32,029 nt of DNA from Arachidicoccus sp050436765 (GCF_050436765.1 NZ_JBNQGD010000296.1:1-32029), one strand, 5' to 3'. Positions 22,046-31,332 are shown, counted from the first letter of the stretch. The notes: generated by a model from the letters alone, not told the origin. A program made the numbers and translations.

Positions 22046-22432
22046 GAGAAATGAAATTTAATGGTTAGTAAATATGTAGTAAATATATAACCATTTATAT
22101 ACATTGTAAAATAAATTTTGCACATAATGTTGAAAACCTTATGCAGCATTTTTTATTTATTTAAAAATCATTTTTTCTTCTTTTTCTGTAACATTGATGA
22201 AATAAGGATTATAGAAGAGAACCTGTTTTTTATAAATTGTTTTTACTAGTCTTTTTATTGCTTTTTTAATTATTCTAAAAAAGCTATTTTTAAATGAAAA
22301 TATTGAAAATGATGAATCATTTTTCTTCTTCCATGTCTAGTAGCATTAAATTTTGGAATTAATATTTCTATTATGTCTTTAAAAATGATCTGGCAATTTT
22401 TAAATTATCATGCAAATAAATTCAACATAATC
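22046..22432. other. AT-rich spacer upstream of the histone H1-like gene
   Basis: I see no gene in this stretch. It is extremely AT-rich and T-rich on the plus strand and contains no recognised RNA. The promoter of the H1-like gene should lie near its left end, but no good TAnnTTTG box is visible. Confidence 0.55.
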
Positions 22433-22470
22433 AAAAAAAATGGAGTTTATCTCTTAACGATAAACTCCAT
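22433..22470 (-). terminator. Intrinsic terminator of the DUF4136-like lipoprotein gene
   Basis: ATGGAGTTTAT (22440-22450) pairs with ATAAACTCCAT (22460-22470). The A run at 22433-22440 gives the T tract on the minus strand, 24 bases past the stop. Confidence 0.88.
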
Positions 22471-22494
22471 TTGAAGAATATTCATTTATAAAAT

Positions 22495-23118
22495 TTATCG
22501 CAAGAGATTTTTCGTTTTTAAATCTTTTACAATTGTTTTCGCGAAATCCATTGCCAATTTTGTTGGAGAATTTGGATCAACCGTTTCTGATTGCGCTGAG
22601 TAAAGTAACTTACTTTTATTTTGTAAATCATAGAGATTTGTTTCAAAAGAATAAGAAGTTGTTCGACTCATATAACCACCGTAAGGTGCGCCCCACATAT
22701 AAGGCGAATAATAGGAATAATATCCCCAGAATGGACCGCCCCAACTTCCCGGAACGTAATTTCTGCTGGTATTTTTATTAATAAGTGCAATCGTAATTAC
22801 GCCATCAATGCCGTCATTATGCAGGCGTCTCATGGCCTGTCTTTCTGACATTCCGCGAAAAGCATTAGGACCATAAATATCGGTGGCCGTAATTGTCTGG
22901 ATCCCCATATTATTAAGCCCACTAGCTAATTCATTTTCCATATTTACCTTTACAGCGCGGTTCTTGGCACTTAGTAAGCCTAGAACCAAGACCTTGTTGA
23001 AGTGTCGCCCCTGCATTGTTGCTTGAGGGGAAACCCAGCTAGTGGTTAATTTCGACGTGCTACATCCCGCGAAGAACAAAAGCAGTGCAGGAACGCACCA
23101 TAAAGCTAATTTTTTCAT
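22495..23118 (-). CDS. DUF4136-like lipoprotein, function unknown
   Basis: This 207-residue protein has a lipoprotein signal ending LFFAGC with C19 as the lipidated residue, so it sits in the envelope. The rest has the pattern I associate with DUF4136-like lipoproteins: a conserved TTSWVSPQA start, then FNKVLVLGLL, a helix with an Arg and Glu (VNMENELASGL), and DGVITIALI. Between about 125 and 150 lies a Gly/Tyr/Trp/Pro-rich loop (GGPFWGYYSYYSPYMWGAPY) that is probably flexible or surface exposed. It ends in a helix with KTIVKDLKTKNLL. The family match is moderate, and no biochemical role is known to me. A promoter lies upstream, and its own terminator follows. Confidence 0.7.
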   Translation of the reverse strand: MKKLALWCVPALLLFFAGCSTSKLTTSWVSPQATMQGRHFNKVLVLGLLSAKNRAVKVNMENELASGLNNMGIQTITATDIYGPNAFRGMSERQAMRRLHNDGIDGVITIALINKNTSRNYVPGSWGGPFWGYYSYYSPYMWGAPYGGYMSRTTSYSFETNLYDLQNKSKLLYSAQSETVDPNSPTKLAMDFAKTIVKDLKTKNLLR

Positions 23119-23161
23119 GATATTATATTTTAAATGAAATTGTTATTCAACGATACCTATA

Positions 23162-23192
23162 TAAAAATACTACTTATTGCTTGTTTGACAAA
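23162..23192 (-). promoter_or_regulatory. Promoter of the DUF4136-like lipoprotein gene
   Basis: On the minus strand TTTG (23192-23189) and TATTTTTA (23169-23162) are 19 bases apart, a near match to the TTTG/TAnnTTTG consensus with the final G replaced by A. Confidence 0.45.
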
Positions 23193-23237
23193 TATGCTTT
23201 TGCAATAGATTAATCAAATGTAAGGTTTAACTTTTCT

Positions 23238-23828
23238 TTATCGCATTGCTATAAATTTTAGGTGCAAAGAAAGCACTTGTGGCAGAATTGCCTGTTGTTC
23301 ATCGTTGACAATTATAAAATCGCAAAGCTGCATTTTTTTGTCATTGTCCATTTGCTTTTTTATTCGTTGCATTACCGCTTTTTCTGAAAGATTGCTGCGT
23401 TTCATCGCTCTGCGAACGCGCAGTTCAATAGGCGCCTGTACGCCGATAATGAAATCCAAGTTGCTTGCGCTCTTTGCTTCAAATAGCAGTGCAGCTTCTT
23501 TTATAATATATGGGGCAGATTGTAAGGCGATCCAATCTTCTGCTGCCTGAATGGTCGCCGGATGCGTAATATTATTAAGCTGTTTCAATTTAGATGCGTC
23601 TTTAAAAACAATTGCTGCTAAATATTTTCTGTTGAGGGTCGTCTGTTCGAAAATTTCGGGGCCAAATGCATTTATTAATTGAGTTTTAACGGATGCATTA
23701 TTTTGCATAATAGATTTAGCTACTGCATCTGCATCAAATATAGGTATTCCCAGCGTATTAAATATTTTGGCTATCGTACTCTTCCCACTTCCTATGCCAC
23801 CTGTTAATCCTATTTTTAGCATACCCAC
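23238..23828 (-). CDS. coaE: Dephospho-CoA kinase
   Basis: This 196-residue enzyme adds the 3' phosphate to dephospho-CoA, the last step of coenzyme A synthesis. It has the P-loop GGIGSGKST (10-18), the substrate motif FDADAVAK (31-38), THPATIQA, the LLFEAKSASNLDFIIGV strand-helix, and the lid with RVRRAMKRS and QRIKKQMDNDKKMQLCDFIIVND. Two ATGs are possible at the start (residues 1 and 3), with little to choose between them. It follows yajC, but a strong hairpin separates the two. Confidence 0.95.
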   Translation of the reverse strand: MGMLKIGLTGGIGSGKSTIAKIFNTLGIPIFDADAVAKSIMQNNASVKTQLINAFGPEIFEQTTLNRKYLAAIVFKDASKLKQLNNITHPATIQAAEDWIALQSAPYIIKEAALLFEAKSASNLDFIIGVQAPIELRVRRAMKRSNLSEKAVMQRIKKQMDNDKKMQLCDFIIVNDEQQAILPQVLSLHLKFIAMR

Positions 23829-23845
23829 GATTTTATATAAAAGTA

Positions 23846-23879
23846 AAAGCCAAAATTAAATGATTTTAATTTTGGCTTT
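23846..23879 (-). terminator. Intrinsic terminator after yajC
   Basis: AAAGCCAAAATTAAA (23846-23860) pairs perfectly over 15 bp with TTTAATTTTGGCTTT (23865-23879), with a TGAT loop and T-rich sequence after it on the minus strand. It lies between yajC and coaE. Confidence 0.75.
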
Positions 23880-23904
23880 GCTACTTTTTTCGGCGAAGGA
23901 AAAT

Positions 23905-24249
23905 CTATTTTGTATCCCCACTTGCTTTATTCAATGCTTTAGTCCATTCAAGACTGATGGAAGATTTTTCCATTTTGAGATAAATACCAGGGCTAGTTTC
24001 TACCACAATAGTTGTCCCATCTTCGTTTATCTTATTAATAGTGCCATGTATTCCAGCTATTGTTACTATTTTATCTCCTTTTTGTAGGTTGGCAATAAAA
24101 CCTTTTTGGTCTTTTGCTTTTTTTGCTTGCGGGCGAATCATAAAGAAATAAAACACTACGATAATACCCAACATAATAATTAATTGCGGGCCTCCACCAC
24201 CAGCACTTCCATTGCCGGCCATTGCTAATACTGAATTTAATGTACTCAT
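23905..24249 (-). CDS. yajC: Sec translocase accessory protein YajC
   Basis: This 114-residue protein is the small partner of SecDF in protein export. A Gly/Ser-rich N-terminus is followed by one membrane helix (about 22-39, PQLIIMLGIIVVFYFFMIRP), ending in the diagnostic RPQAKKAKDQ, and then a soluble domain with LQKGDKIVTIAGIHGTI and VVETSPGIYLKMEKSSI. In this genome it is far from secDF and instead lies in a group with nusB and a DUF1573 lipoprotein, 39 bases after the latter. Confidence 0.95.
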   Translation of the reverse strand: MSTLNSVLAMAGNGSAGGGGPQLIIMLGIIVVFYFFMIRPQAKKAKDQKGFIANLQKGDKIVTIAGIHGTINKINEDGTTIVVETSPGIYLKMEKSSISLEWTKALNKASGDTK

Positions 24250-24288
24250 CTATTTTGTTTTTGTTGAATGAAAGAAATTGTTTGAAAG

Positions 24289-24726
24289 TTATTTGGTAAC
24301 CGTGCCGGTAAATGCAAGTACATAGTTTGCATCATTGGTCGTATTGGAACTTACAACTATGCTTTTCCGAATACTTCCAGGAGCACCATGTTTGCTATCA
24401 AAAGTGGCTTTTACTGTTCCTTCCTGACCAGGTAGGACTGCATCTTTGGTGTAATCAGCAATGGTGCAGCCACAGGTAGGGCGTACACTTGTAATATAAA
24501 GCGGCTTCTGACCTATATTCTTGAAAGTGTAGGAGATAGCCACATTTTCCCCATACTTAACGGATCCAAAATCGTGAATGGAATCTAACCATTTTATCTG
24601 TGTAAAATTGGCTGTATCACTCGACACGCCAGCTGGTTGTTTTTGATGGGTTGTAGTACTGTTGCCGGAGCAAGAGAGTAAACCAATCAATGCGATTGTT
24701 GTAAGAAATGCAAATAATTTGTTCAT
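24289..24726 (-). CDS. DUF1573 lipoprotein
   Basis: This 145-residue protein has a lipoprotein signal (LIGLLSC, C19) and one DUF1573 domain, an immunoglobulin-like beta sandwich common in this phylum. Typical motifs are HDFGSVKYGE, YTFKNIGQKPLYITSV, the PTCGCT strand with C85 and C87, and VLPGQEGTVKATFDS. The two cysteines are a conserved family feature whose role is unknown. It lies five bases after nusB and before yajC, so the three are likely co-transcribed. Confidence 0.9.
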   Translation of the reverse strand: MNKLFAFLTTIALIGLLSCSGNSTTTHQKQPAGVSSDTANFTQIKWLDSIHDFGSVKYGENVAISYTFKNIGQKPLYITSVRPTCGCTIADYTKDAVLPGQEGTVKATFDSKHGAPGSIRKSIVVSSNTTNDANYVLAFTGTVTK

Positions 24727-24731
24727 CGATA

Positions 24732-25667
24732 TTAATTTTTTCTAAATTCGACTTTCTGAATTTTGTTTTGCGAAATTAAGTCTTTATGAATAGAATCTAA
24801 AATTCCGTTTACAAATTGGCCGCTTTGTTTGGTACTGTAATCTTTTGCGATATCAATATATTCATTGATGGTTACTTTTGTCGGAATTGTTTCGAAAAAA
24901 AGTAATTCACTTATGCCCATTTTTAATAGTAGCATATCGATTACCGCAATTCTTTCAGAATCCCAATTTTTTAATTTTGGCTTTATCAAATCCATTAATG
25001 CTTCGTCTTTTTCTAAAACAGTCGTCAGCAGTTCTTTTGCATATAACCATTTATCTGCAGATATGGACTCTTTGAAGTTGATAGATTTTGGTTTATTCAA
25101 ATATTGCATAACCATTTGTTCAATCACTTCACAATCGTCATCCCAATTTTGAAAAAGCTCCTCTACTTTAGCAATGAAACTCTCGTTTGCTAAAAGTAAA
25201 TCGGTAAAGATAAAATGAATTATTTCTGTATCTGATTTCTTGTCTCTACTGTCAATGGCTATATATGCCGCATATTCGGGCGTCTGTATAAGCTGCAAAA
25301 ATATTTTTTTTACGAGGTCATCCTCCACTAAAAGCTTGACCTTATTTTGATTGACTACTGTATTGAATGCTTCGTTCTCCAATAAATGCCAAACAAATTC
25401 ATTGCCAGCAATTTTAATGTTTACATTTAGGTCTTCTTGTGTTACGATATTCTTTGAGGCGCGTTGCTGTGCGTGTATTTCGGCGAATTGAGCAATTTCT
25501 ATTAGATAGGAAAGCATAAATACCAGTAATGTACGAGTTTGCTCAATTTGCTTTTTGAGTTGTGTTACAACTTCCGTTTCTTTAGGCGATGATTTTTCCT
25601 GATTTGTTGCATCAATTGCATATAACAGTTGCATTACTTTTATCCGGATATTTCTTCTGCTTATCAT
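24732..25667 (-). CDS. nusB: Transcription antitermination protein NusB, extended form
   Basis: This 311-residue protein is about twice the length of NusB from Escherichia coli. The NusB fold is the C-terminal half (about 155-305), with DLIKPKLKNWDSERIAVIDMLLLKMGISELLFF, PTKVTINEYIDIAKDYS and QFVNGILDSI as the standard signatures. The N-terminus begins with the RNA-binding type SRRNIRIKVMQLLYA, and a helical insertion separates it from the rest. Long NusB proteins of this kind are usual in Bacteroidota. NusB joins the rRNA antitermination complex with NusE (S10). It is the first gene of a group with the DUF1573 protein and yajC, and has a -7 box upstream. Confidence 0.93.
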   Translation of the reverse strand: MISRRNIRIKVMQLLYAIDATNQEKSSPKETEVVTQLKKQIEQTRTLLVFMLSYLIEIAQFAEIHAQQRASKNIVTQEDLNVNIKIAGNEFVWHLLENEAFNTVVNQNKVKLLVEDDLVKKIFLQLIQTPEYAAYIAIDSRDKKSDTEIIHFIFTDLLLANESFIAKVEELFQNWDDDCEVIEQMVMQYLNKPKSINFKESISADKWLYAKELLTTVLEKDEALMDLIKPKLKNWDSERIAVIDMLLLKMGISELLFFETIPTKVTINEYIDIAKDYSTKQSGQFVNGILDSIHKDLISQNKIQKVEFRKN

Positions 25668-25698
25668 AAAGTGATTGTATAAGAACTTTTAAGATGTG

Positions 25699-25706
25699 CA
25701 AAGGTA
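25699..25706 (-). promoter_or_regulatory. nusB promoter, -7 box
   Basis: TACCTTTG on the minus strand matches TAnnTTTG and lies 31 bases upstream of the nusB ATG. Confidence 0.55.
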
Positions 25707-25784
25707 ATAAAATATACTGATAGCGCGATATTTTATGGTATTGATTATAGAACTTTTAAAGCAGCTGTTGGCTAAATAAAAAAA

Positions 25785-26735
25785 TTAAAAAGAGTCCGAG
25801 ACCATTTCTTTTTCCCTTTTACGCGCTATTTTCTCATTATAAATCTTTAAAGGACTACCGAAGATATAAAACCATTTTTTCTTAAAGCCTTTTGCCGCTT
25901 TCACATCTTGGTACATGTCATTTACTTCATGGAAGTTTAGAAATATAGGATTTAGTCGGTTGCCAATTTTTTTGGTGAGTCCATAAATTGGACGTTCTTC
26001 CTCAAGTTGGAAAGTTCCAAATATTCTATCCCAGAAAATAAAAGTGGCGGCGAAGTTTTTATCTAAATATTTCTCTTGTGAACCATGGTGAACACGATGG
26101 TTGGAGGGAGTGGCAAAAATATATTCCACCCAATACGGTAATTTTTTGATATACTCGGTATGGACCCAAAATTGAAACATTACGCTTACCTGGCTCACAA
26201 CAAAAATGACGATAGGGTGAAATCCGCATAAGGCGACAGGGATGAAGAATATAGTCTTGATATTTTGAATCCAACTTAATCTAAATGAAACCGTAAGGTT
26301 GTAATTTTCTGCTGAATGATGCACCACATGGGTACTCCACAACAACCGCAGTTCGTGTGAAATACGATGTGACCAATAGCTGCAAAAATCAAAAAGAATG
26401 TAGCATGGAATAAAGGTCCACCAGTTAAGGCTCATTCGCCAAGGTAAAAGGTTGTAAACCCAGACGAACAGATAGAACAGCCCTACTTTTATTAATACAT
26501 TTATAAGCACATTTCCCAAGCCTACCAGTGTAGACCCGATACTTTCTTTTGTCTTATATAATTTCTTGTTTTGATACCAGGAAACACCTATCTCTAACAG
26601 CGTAAGAAAGGCCATAACCGGTATCGCATAGACAATAATATTGGGTGAATTATGCTCTAAATGAGTAATCTCACTGTAAAGAATTTTAGGTGCACCAAAA
26701 AGATGGAGAAGGCAGGCGTTTATCATATTGTTCAA
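25785..26735 (-). CDS. Sterol desaturase / fatty acid hydroxylase family membrane protein
   Basis: This 316-residue membrane protein belongs to the di-iron fatty acid hydroxylase superfamily. The metal-binding histidine boxes are present: HRISH (123-127), HVVHH (136-140), H192 in WVHTEY and HRVHH (213-217). Four or more hydrophobic segments surround them (about 32-52, 68-96, 104-120, 161-190). Members oxidise C-H bonds of sterols, alkyl-glycerols, sphingolipids or carotenoids. The substrate here is unknown, as bacteria of this group rarely make sterols. It is a single gene between nusB and the odhB terminator. A hydroxylase acting on sphingolipid or lipid A acyl chains is a reasonable guess, not shown by the sequence. 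Confidence 0.88.
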   Translation of the reverse strand: MNNMINACLLHLFGAPKILYSEITHLEHNSPNIIVYAIPVMAFLTLLEIGVSWYQNKKLYKTKESIGSTLVGLGNVLINVLIKVGLFYLFVWVYNLLPWRMSLNWWTFIPCYILFDFCSYWSHRISHELRLLWSTHVVHHSAENYNLTVSFRLSWIQNIKTIFFIPVALCGFHPIVIFVVSQVSVMFQFWVHTEYIKKLPYWVEYIFATPSNHRVHHGSQEKYLDKNFAATFIFWDRIFGTFQLEEERPIYGLTKKIGNRLNPIFLNFHEVNDMYQDVKAAKGFKKKWFYIFGSPLKIYNEKIARKREKEMVSDSF

Positions 26736-26823
26736 ACATAAACTTTTTAAACCCTTTCGCCAAAGGTATTATGTTAATTAAGAGTATTTTTCCTGTTAAT
26801 TATGTATGGCATTATATTTAACA

Positions 26824-26860
26824 TAAAAGCGGTTTCATCAAAAAGATGAAACCGCTTTTA
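26824..26860 (-). terminator. Intrinsic terminator of odhB
   Basis: A perfect 16 bp stem, TAAAAGCGGTTTCATC (26824-26839) with GATGAAACCGCTTTTA (26845-26860), and a loop of five A. It lies 18 bases past the odhB stop. Confidence 0.88.
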
Positions 26861-26878
26861 AAAAGTAAATTGCTCGAT

Positions 26879-28447
26879 TTATAGTTCCAATAAGGCTTGA
26901 ATGGGGTTTTTACTAAACAACAATAATTCGGGGTTTTCCAACAATTCTTTCACCCTTACTAGGAAACTGACGCTTTCTTTTCCGTCGATAATACGATGGT
27001 CATAGCTTAGGGCTATGTACATCATCGGACGAATAACTACTTGTCCGTTAACAGCCATCGGACGATCTTGGATTTTGTGCATGCCAAGGATGGCGCTTTG
27101 AGGTAAATTAATAATAGGTGTACTTAGCAGGCTTCCGAAAGTTCCACCATTGGTAATGGTAAAAGTACCGCCCTGCAAATCTTCCATACCCAATTTTCCA
27201 TTACGCGCCTTGGTCGCCAATTCTATTACATTCTTTTCAATATCTGCCATGCTTTTACTCTCCACATTGCGCATTACTGGTACTGTTAAACCTTTTGGTG
27301 TACTCACGGCAATACTAATATCTGCATAATCATGATAGACCAATTCGTTCCCATCAATATAACCATTTACAGCGGGCCATTCGCTCAATGCGATAGCGCA
27401 AGCTTTACCGAAAAAACTCATGAAACCCAGACCTACACCATGTTGTTCTTTAAACTTGTCTTTATATTTTTTACGGATATCCATGATGTTGCCCATATCT
27501 ACTTCGTTAAAAGTAGTGAGCATCGCAGTCGTATTTTTTGATTCTACCAAACGACGACTAATGGTTTTGCGTAGGTTACTCATTTTTTCGCGACGCTCGT
27601 TGCGTGAGAATAATTCCGAGCCGGCAAAAGTTTGTTTGCCGGGATTGGCTAATGCAGCCAATACATCGGCTTTTAATATTTTTCCACCTTCACCACTGGC
27701 TTTGATAGATTTGGTATCTATCTTTTTATCAGCAATCATTGCGGAGGCTAAAGGGGTCGCTTTTATATCATTTGGGACAGATGTTACTGGCGCGGTAGTG
27801 GTAGTACCGGCCACAGTCTTCAATTCTGATTGAATAGGTGAGCTTGTCTGAGGTGCTGCTGGTCCAGCAATATCCGTATCAATCTTAGCCACTAAATCTC
27901 CTATTTGTAAAACGTCGTCTTCATTCGCGATAATGGATAATTTACCTGCTTCCTCGGCGTTCAATTCAAAAGTAGCTTTCTCACTTTCTAATTCAGCAAT
28001 TGGTTCGTCTCTGTTAACTAAATCTCCTTCATGTTTAATCCATTTAACCAATGTTACTTCACTGATGGACTCTCCTACAGTGGGAACTTTTATTTCTATT
28101 ACGCCTTTTCCTGCGGCTTTAATTGCAGGGATAGGAACAGGAGCGACAGCTGTTTCTTGTTCTGGTTGGGGTTTTTTAGACGGTTCATCATCGGTTGGCC
28201 CTGCTGGTTTTTCAGCTGTTTCGTCGATGGTAGCTAATACGTCTCCAATTTGTAATGTAGCATCTATTTCAGCCACCGCGTGTAAGATACCTGCTTGTTC
28301 CGCATTTACTTCAAATGTTGCTTTTTCACTTTCTAGTTCAGCAATTACTTCATCACGATTTACATAGTCGCCATCATTTTTTATCCATTTAATTAAGGTC
28401 ACTTCGCTAATGGACTCGCCCACCGTGGGCACTTTTAGTTCTATCAT
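26879..28447 (-). CDS. odhB: Dihydrolipoamide succinyltransferase (2-oxoglutarate dehydrogenase E2), two lipoyl domains
   Basis: This 522-residue subunit is the core of the 2-oxoglutarate dehydrogenase complex and moves the succinyl group to CoA. It carries two lipoyl domains instead of the usual one: about 1-76 with K42 and about 116-192 with K157, both in ELESEKATFE. Each is followed by a Pro/Ala/Thr-rich linker. The E1/E3-binding domain is at about 229-266 (ATPLASAMIADKKID). The catalytic domain runs from about 285 to the end, with the active-site H484 and D488 in SYDHRIIDGK. It lies 143 bases downstream of the E1 gene. A TACCTTTA box (28474-28481) resembles a -7 element, so it may have its own promoter. 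Confidence 0.95.
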   Translation of the reverse strand: MIELKVPTVGESISEVTLIKWIKNDGDYVNRDEVIAELESEKATFEVNAEQAGILHAVAEIDATLQIGDVLATIDETAEKPAGPTDDEPSKKPQPEQETAVAPVPIPAIKAAGKGVIEIKVPTVGESISEVTLVKWIKHEGDLVNRDEPIAELESEKATFELNAEEAGKLSIIANEDDVLQIGDLVAKIDTDIAGPAAPQTSSPIQSELKTVAGTTTTAPVTSVPNDIKATPLASAMIADKKIDTKSIKASGEGGKILKADVLAALANPGKQTFAGSELFSRNERREKMSNLRKTISRRLVESKNTTAMLTTFNEVDMGNIMDIRKKYKDKFKEQHGVGLGFMSFFGKACAIALSEWPAVNGYIDGNELVYHDYADISIAVSTPKGLTVPVMRNVESKSMADIEKNVIELATKARNGKLGMEDLQGGTFTITNGGTFGSLLSTPIINLPQSAILGMHKIQDRPMAVNGQVVIRPMMYIALSYDHRIIDGKESVSFLVRVKELLENPELLLFSKNPIQALLEL

Positions 28448-28590
28448 ACTATTGCGATTTCAAGGTATTGCGTTAAAGGTAAAAGTATTTTACATTTAGA
28501 CTACAAATATTTTATAGATACCTTTTATTTAAATAATTTTTATTTTAAAAGTATAAATTCGATAAATACATTTTTGTATACTTATACACA

Positions 28591-31332
28591 TCAAATCGAA
28601 AATGCAGTTTCCAATATTTCTTCTTGTTCTATTTTATGCACTTTAGCATAACCTGTGGCAGTCGAAGCGCTTGCATTTCTACTGATGACTCCATAAGGAA
28701 AGGCTTTGAAATTTGTTTGTAAAAAGGAGGCTGCACCCATATTCAATGGTTCTTCCTGTACCCAGAACCATATTGCATTTTTATATTTGACGTGCAGGTT
28801 TTTAATCTGCTGAACAGGTAAAGGATATATTTGTTCCAGTCGAATAATAGCAATATCTGTACGATTTTCCTTTTCTTTCTTTTCTTGTAAATCGAAGTAC
28901 AATTTGCCGGAACACAATAATACCTTTTTTATATCTTCTATATTTGCCTGGGCATCGTCAATTACTTCTTTAAACCCGCCGTCTGCAAACTCGCTAATAT
29001 GGCTATAGCTACCGGAATGGCGTAAGTTAGCCTTTGGTGACATGTTGATTAAAGGCTTCCTAAATTCCCAGCTCACTTGTCTTCTTAACGCGTGGAAGAA
29101 ATTCGCGGCTGTCGTAATATTAGTTACGACCATGTTTTCTTCGGCGCAACTTTGTAAATACCTTTCGAGTCTAGCGCTGGAATGATCGGGTCCACTGCCT
29201 TCATAACCATGTGGTAATAATAAAACGATACCACTCATCGTTCCCCATTTCGATTCTGCGCTGGCAATATATTGGTCGACCACCATCTGTGCCCCGTTCG
29301 CAAAGTCACCATATTGTGCTTCCCAAACGGCCAGTCCGTTCGGGTTGGCCATTGCATAGCCATATTCAAAACCCATAACGGCATATTCACTCAACAGTGA
29401 ATTAAATACCCTAAATTGGGCTGTCTGATTTTCTTTTAAATGATTTAGACGATTGTACTCACTATTATCATTCTCATCGAAAAGTACCGCGTGACGATGG
29501 GCAAAAGTACCACGTTTCACATCTTCTCCGCTTAGCCGAACGGTTTTATCTTCAACAATTAAGCTCGCGTAGGCTAATAATTCAGCGGTGCCCCAATCAA
29601 TTTTTTCTTCACTTTCGAACAAAGCTTTTTTATCTTCCAATAATTTTTTTACTTTCCGAAGCGGATGAAAAGTGTCTGGCCATTGCAAGAGTCTTTCTAC
29701 CAGATCTTTTGCCTTTTCAAGTGGAATGGCCGTAGTAGGTGATTTTTCAAAGTCTTCAGGTGTGGATGAACGTAAGCGTTGCCACCATTCCTCTGGCGCT
29801 TGTAATTTATAAGGTAAAGGCTTTTGGCGAACTTCATCAAATCTCGCCTGCAAATCGTTCCAAAATTTTGTTTCCATTTCTTTGGCCAGTACCTGTGCCT
29901 CTTGCTCACCATGCATTGTAAGAAACTTCGTATAAACTTCGCGTGGGTTTGGATGACGGTCAATTAACGCATACAGTTGCGGTTGTGTAAATTTAGGCTC
30001 GTCACCTTCATTGTGTCCATGTCTTCTGTAGCAGAGAATGTCGATGTAAATATCTTTGTTGAATTGCTGTCTAAATTCTGTTGCTATTTCTACTGCCTTT
30101 ACCACTGCCTCTATATCGTCCCCGTTTACATGAAAAACCGGGGATTGCGTAATGCTGGCAATTGATGTGCAATAATCAGAAGATCGCGCATCTTTGTAAT
30201 CGGTTGTAAAACCGATTTGGTTGTTAATGGTAATATGAACGGTTCCCCCGACATTGTAACCTTCCAATTCACTCATTTGTGCTACTTCGTAAATTACTCC
30301 TTGGCCCGCAAGGGCGGCGTCACCGTGAATAAGAATTGGTAAAATACGATCATAATCAAAGTTGTATAATACATTGGCCTTTGAACGAGCAAAGCCCAAT
30401 GCTACCGGATCGACCACTTCAAGATGAGAGGGGTTAGGGCAAAGTTGCAGGTTTATTTTTTTGCCGTCATCGGTAACAAAATCGCTCCGAAACCCGAGGT
30501 GGTATTTTACGTCTCCACTTCCTTGAGTCTTATCTGCGGGCACAACGCCTTCAAATTCGCTAAATATTTGTTCATATGTTTTACCCAAAGTATTAGCTAA
30601 AACATTTAGACGGCCACGGTGTGCCATGGCTATTACTACCTCGCGCACATCATTTTTTGCAGCAATATGAATAGCAGCGTCTAAAGCAGGAATCAGTGCT
30701 TCTCCTCCTTCTAATGAGAATCTCTTTTGCCCAATATATTTAGTGTGTAGAAATTTTTCAAAGAGAACACCTTGATTTATTTTTTCTAAGTTACGCTTCC
30801 GTTTTTTGAGAGATGGCTTTTCCAATAATGTTTTTTCAGCCGCATTAAGTATCCAGTTTTCAATCTCCGGATCGTTCACATAGGTAAACTCAACACCGAC
30901 TGAGGCGCAGTAGATGCTGTCTAATCTTTCGACGATTTGCTTAAGCGTGGCGTTGGGCAAACCAATATATTGACCTACCTGAAAATGCGTATCCAAATCT
31001 GCATCGGAAAGGTTAAAATACCGTAATCCAAGATTGGCATGTCTATCTTTTCTTGGACGAATGGGATTCGTTTTAGCAATCAGATGACCTTTTTCACGAT
31101 AGGCGGAAATGAGTTTGTAAACGTTTAATTCCTTTGTAAGTGCTACAGCATCGAAGCTGGCATTGTTTGCGGCATTCGCGGTGGAGGTAGTTTCGTTAGC
31201 TACTGCAAAATCGAAGCCTTCAAAAAATTTTCTAAATTCCGGGTCAATATCGGCTGGATCTTTTACAAAGTCAGCATATAATTCTTCGATAAAGGCTGGA
31301 TGTGAGTTGGTGATATACGAGAAATCTTTCAT
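28591..31332 (-). CDS. sucA: 2-oxoglutarate dehydrogenase E1 subunit
   Basis: This 913-residue thiamine-diphosphate enzyme decarboxylates 2-oxoglutarate and passes the succinyl group to the E2 lipoyl arms. The N-terminal FIEELYADFVKDPADID helix is the usual E2-binding start. TPP-site motifs include MAHRGRLNVL (236-245), HGDAALAGQG (336-345), NNQIGFTT (370-377) and YRRHGHNEGDEP (near 433). The second half has the conserved LLLPHGYEGSGPDHSSARLERYLQ and MSPKANLRH. Length fits the phylum. It is immediately upstream of odhB; E3 is not in the window. Confidence 0.98.
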   Translation of the reverse strand: MKDFSYITNSHPAFIEELYADFVKDPADIDPEFRKFFEGFDFAVANETTSTANAANNASFDAVALTKELNVYKLISAYREKGHLIAKTNPIRPRKDRHANLGLRYFNLSDADLDTHFQVGQYIGLPNATLKQIVERLDSIYCASVGVEFTYVNDPEIENWILNAAEKTLLEKPSLKKRKRNLEKINQGVLFEKFLHTKYIGQKRFSLEGGEALIPALDAAIHIAAKNDVREVVIAMAHRGRLNVLANTLGKTYEQIFSEFEGVVPADKTQGSGDVKYHLGFRSDFVTDDGKKINLQLCPNPSHLEVVDPVALGFARSKANVLYNFDYDRILPILIHGDAALAGQGVIYEVAQMSELEGYNVGGTVHITINNQIGFTTDYKDARSSDYCTSIASITQSPVFHVNGDDIEAVVKAVEIATEFRQQFNKDIYIDILCYRRHGHNEGDEPKFTQPQLYALIDRHPNPREVYTKFLTMHGEQEAQVLAKEMETKFWNDLQARFDEVRQKPLPYKLQAPEEWWQRLRSSTPEDFEKSPTTAIPLEKAKDLVERLLQWPDTFHPLRKVKKLLEDKKALFESEEKIDWGTAELLAYASLIVEDKTVRLSGEDVKRGTFAHRHAVLFDENDNSEYNRLNHLKENQTAQFRVFNSLLSEYAVMGFEYGYAMANPNGLAVWEAQYGDFANGAQMVVDQYIASAESKWGTMSGIVLLLPHGYEGSGPDHSSARLERYLQSCAEENMVVTNITTAANFFHALRRQVSWEFRKPLINMSPKANLRHSGSYSHISEFADGGFKEVIDDAQANIEDIKKVLLCSGKLYFDLQEKKEKENRTDIAIIRLEQIYPLPVQQIKNLHVKYKNAIWFWVQEEPLNMGAASFLQTNFKAFPYGVISRNASASTATGYAKVHKIEQEEILETAFSI

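Noticed and set aside
21803..22149. Other open frames across the AAPKK array, on both strands
   Set aside because: They give Gln/Lys/Leu- or Phe/Cys/Ser-rich low-complexity products that arise from the 15 bp periodicity. Only the AAPKK frame has a clean start, stop and terminator.
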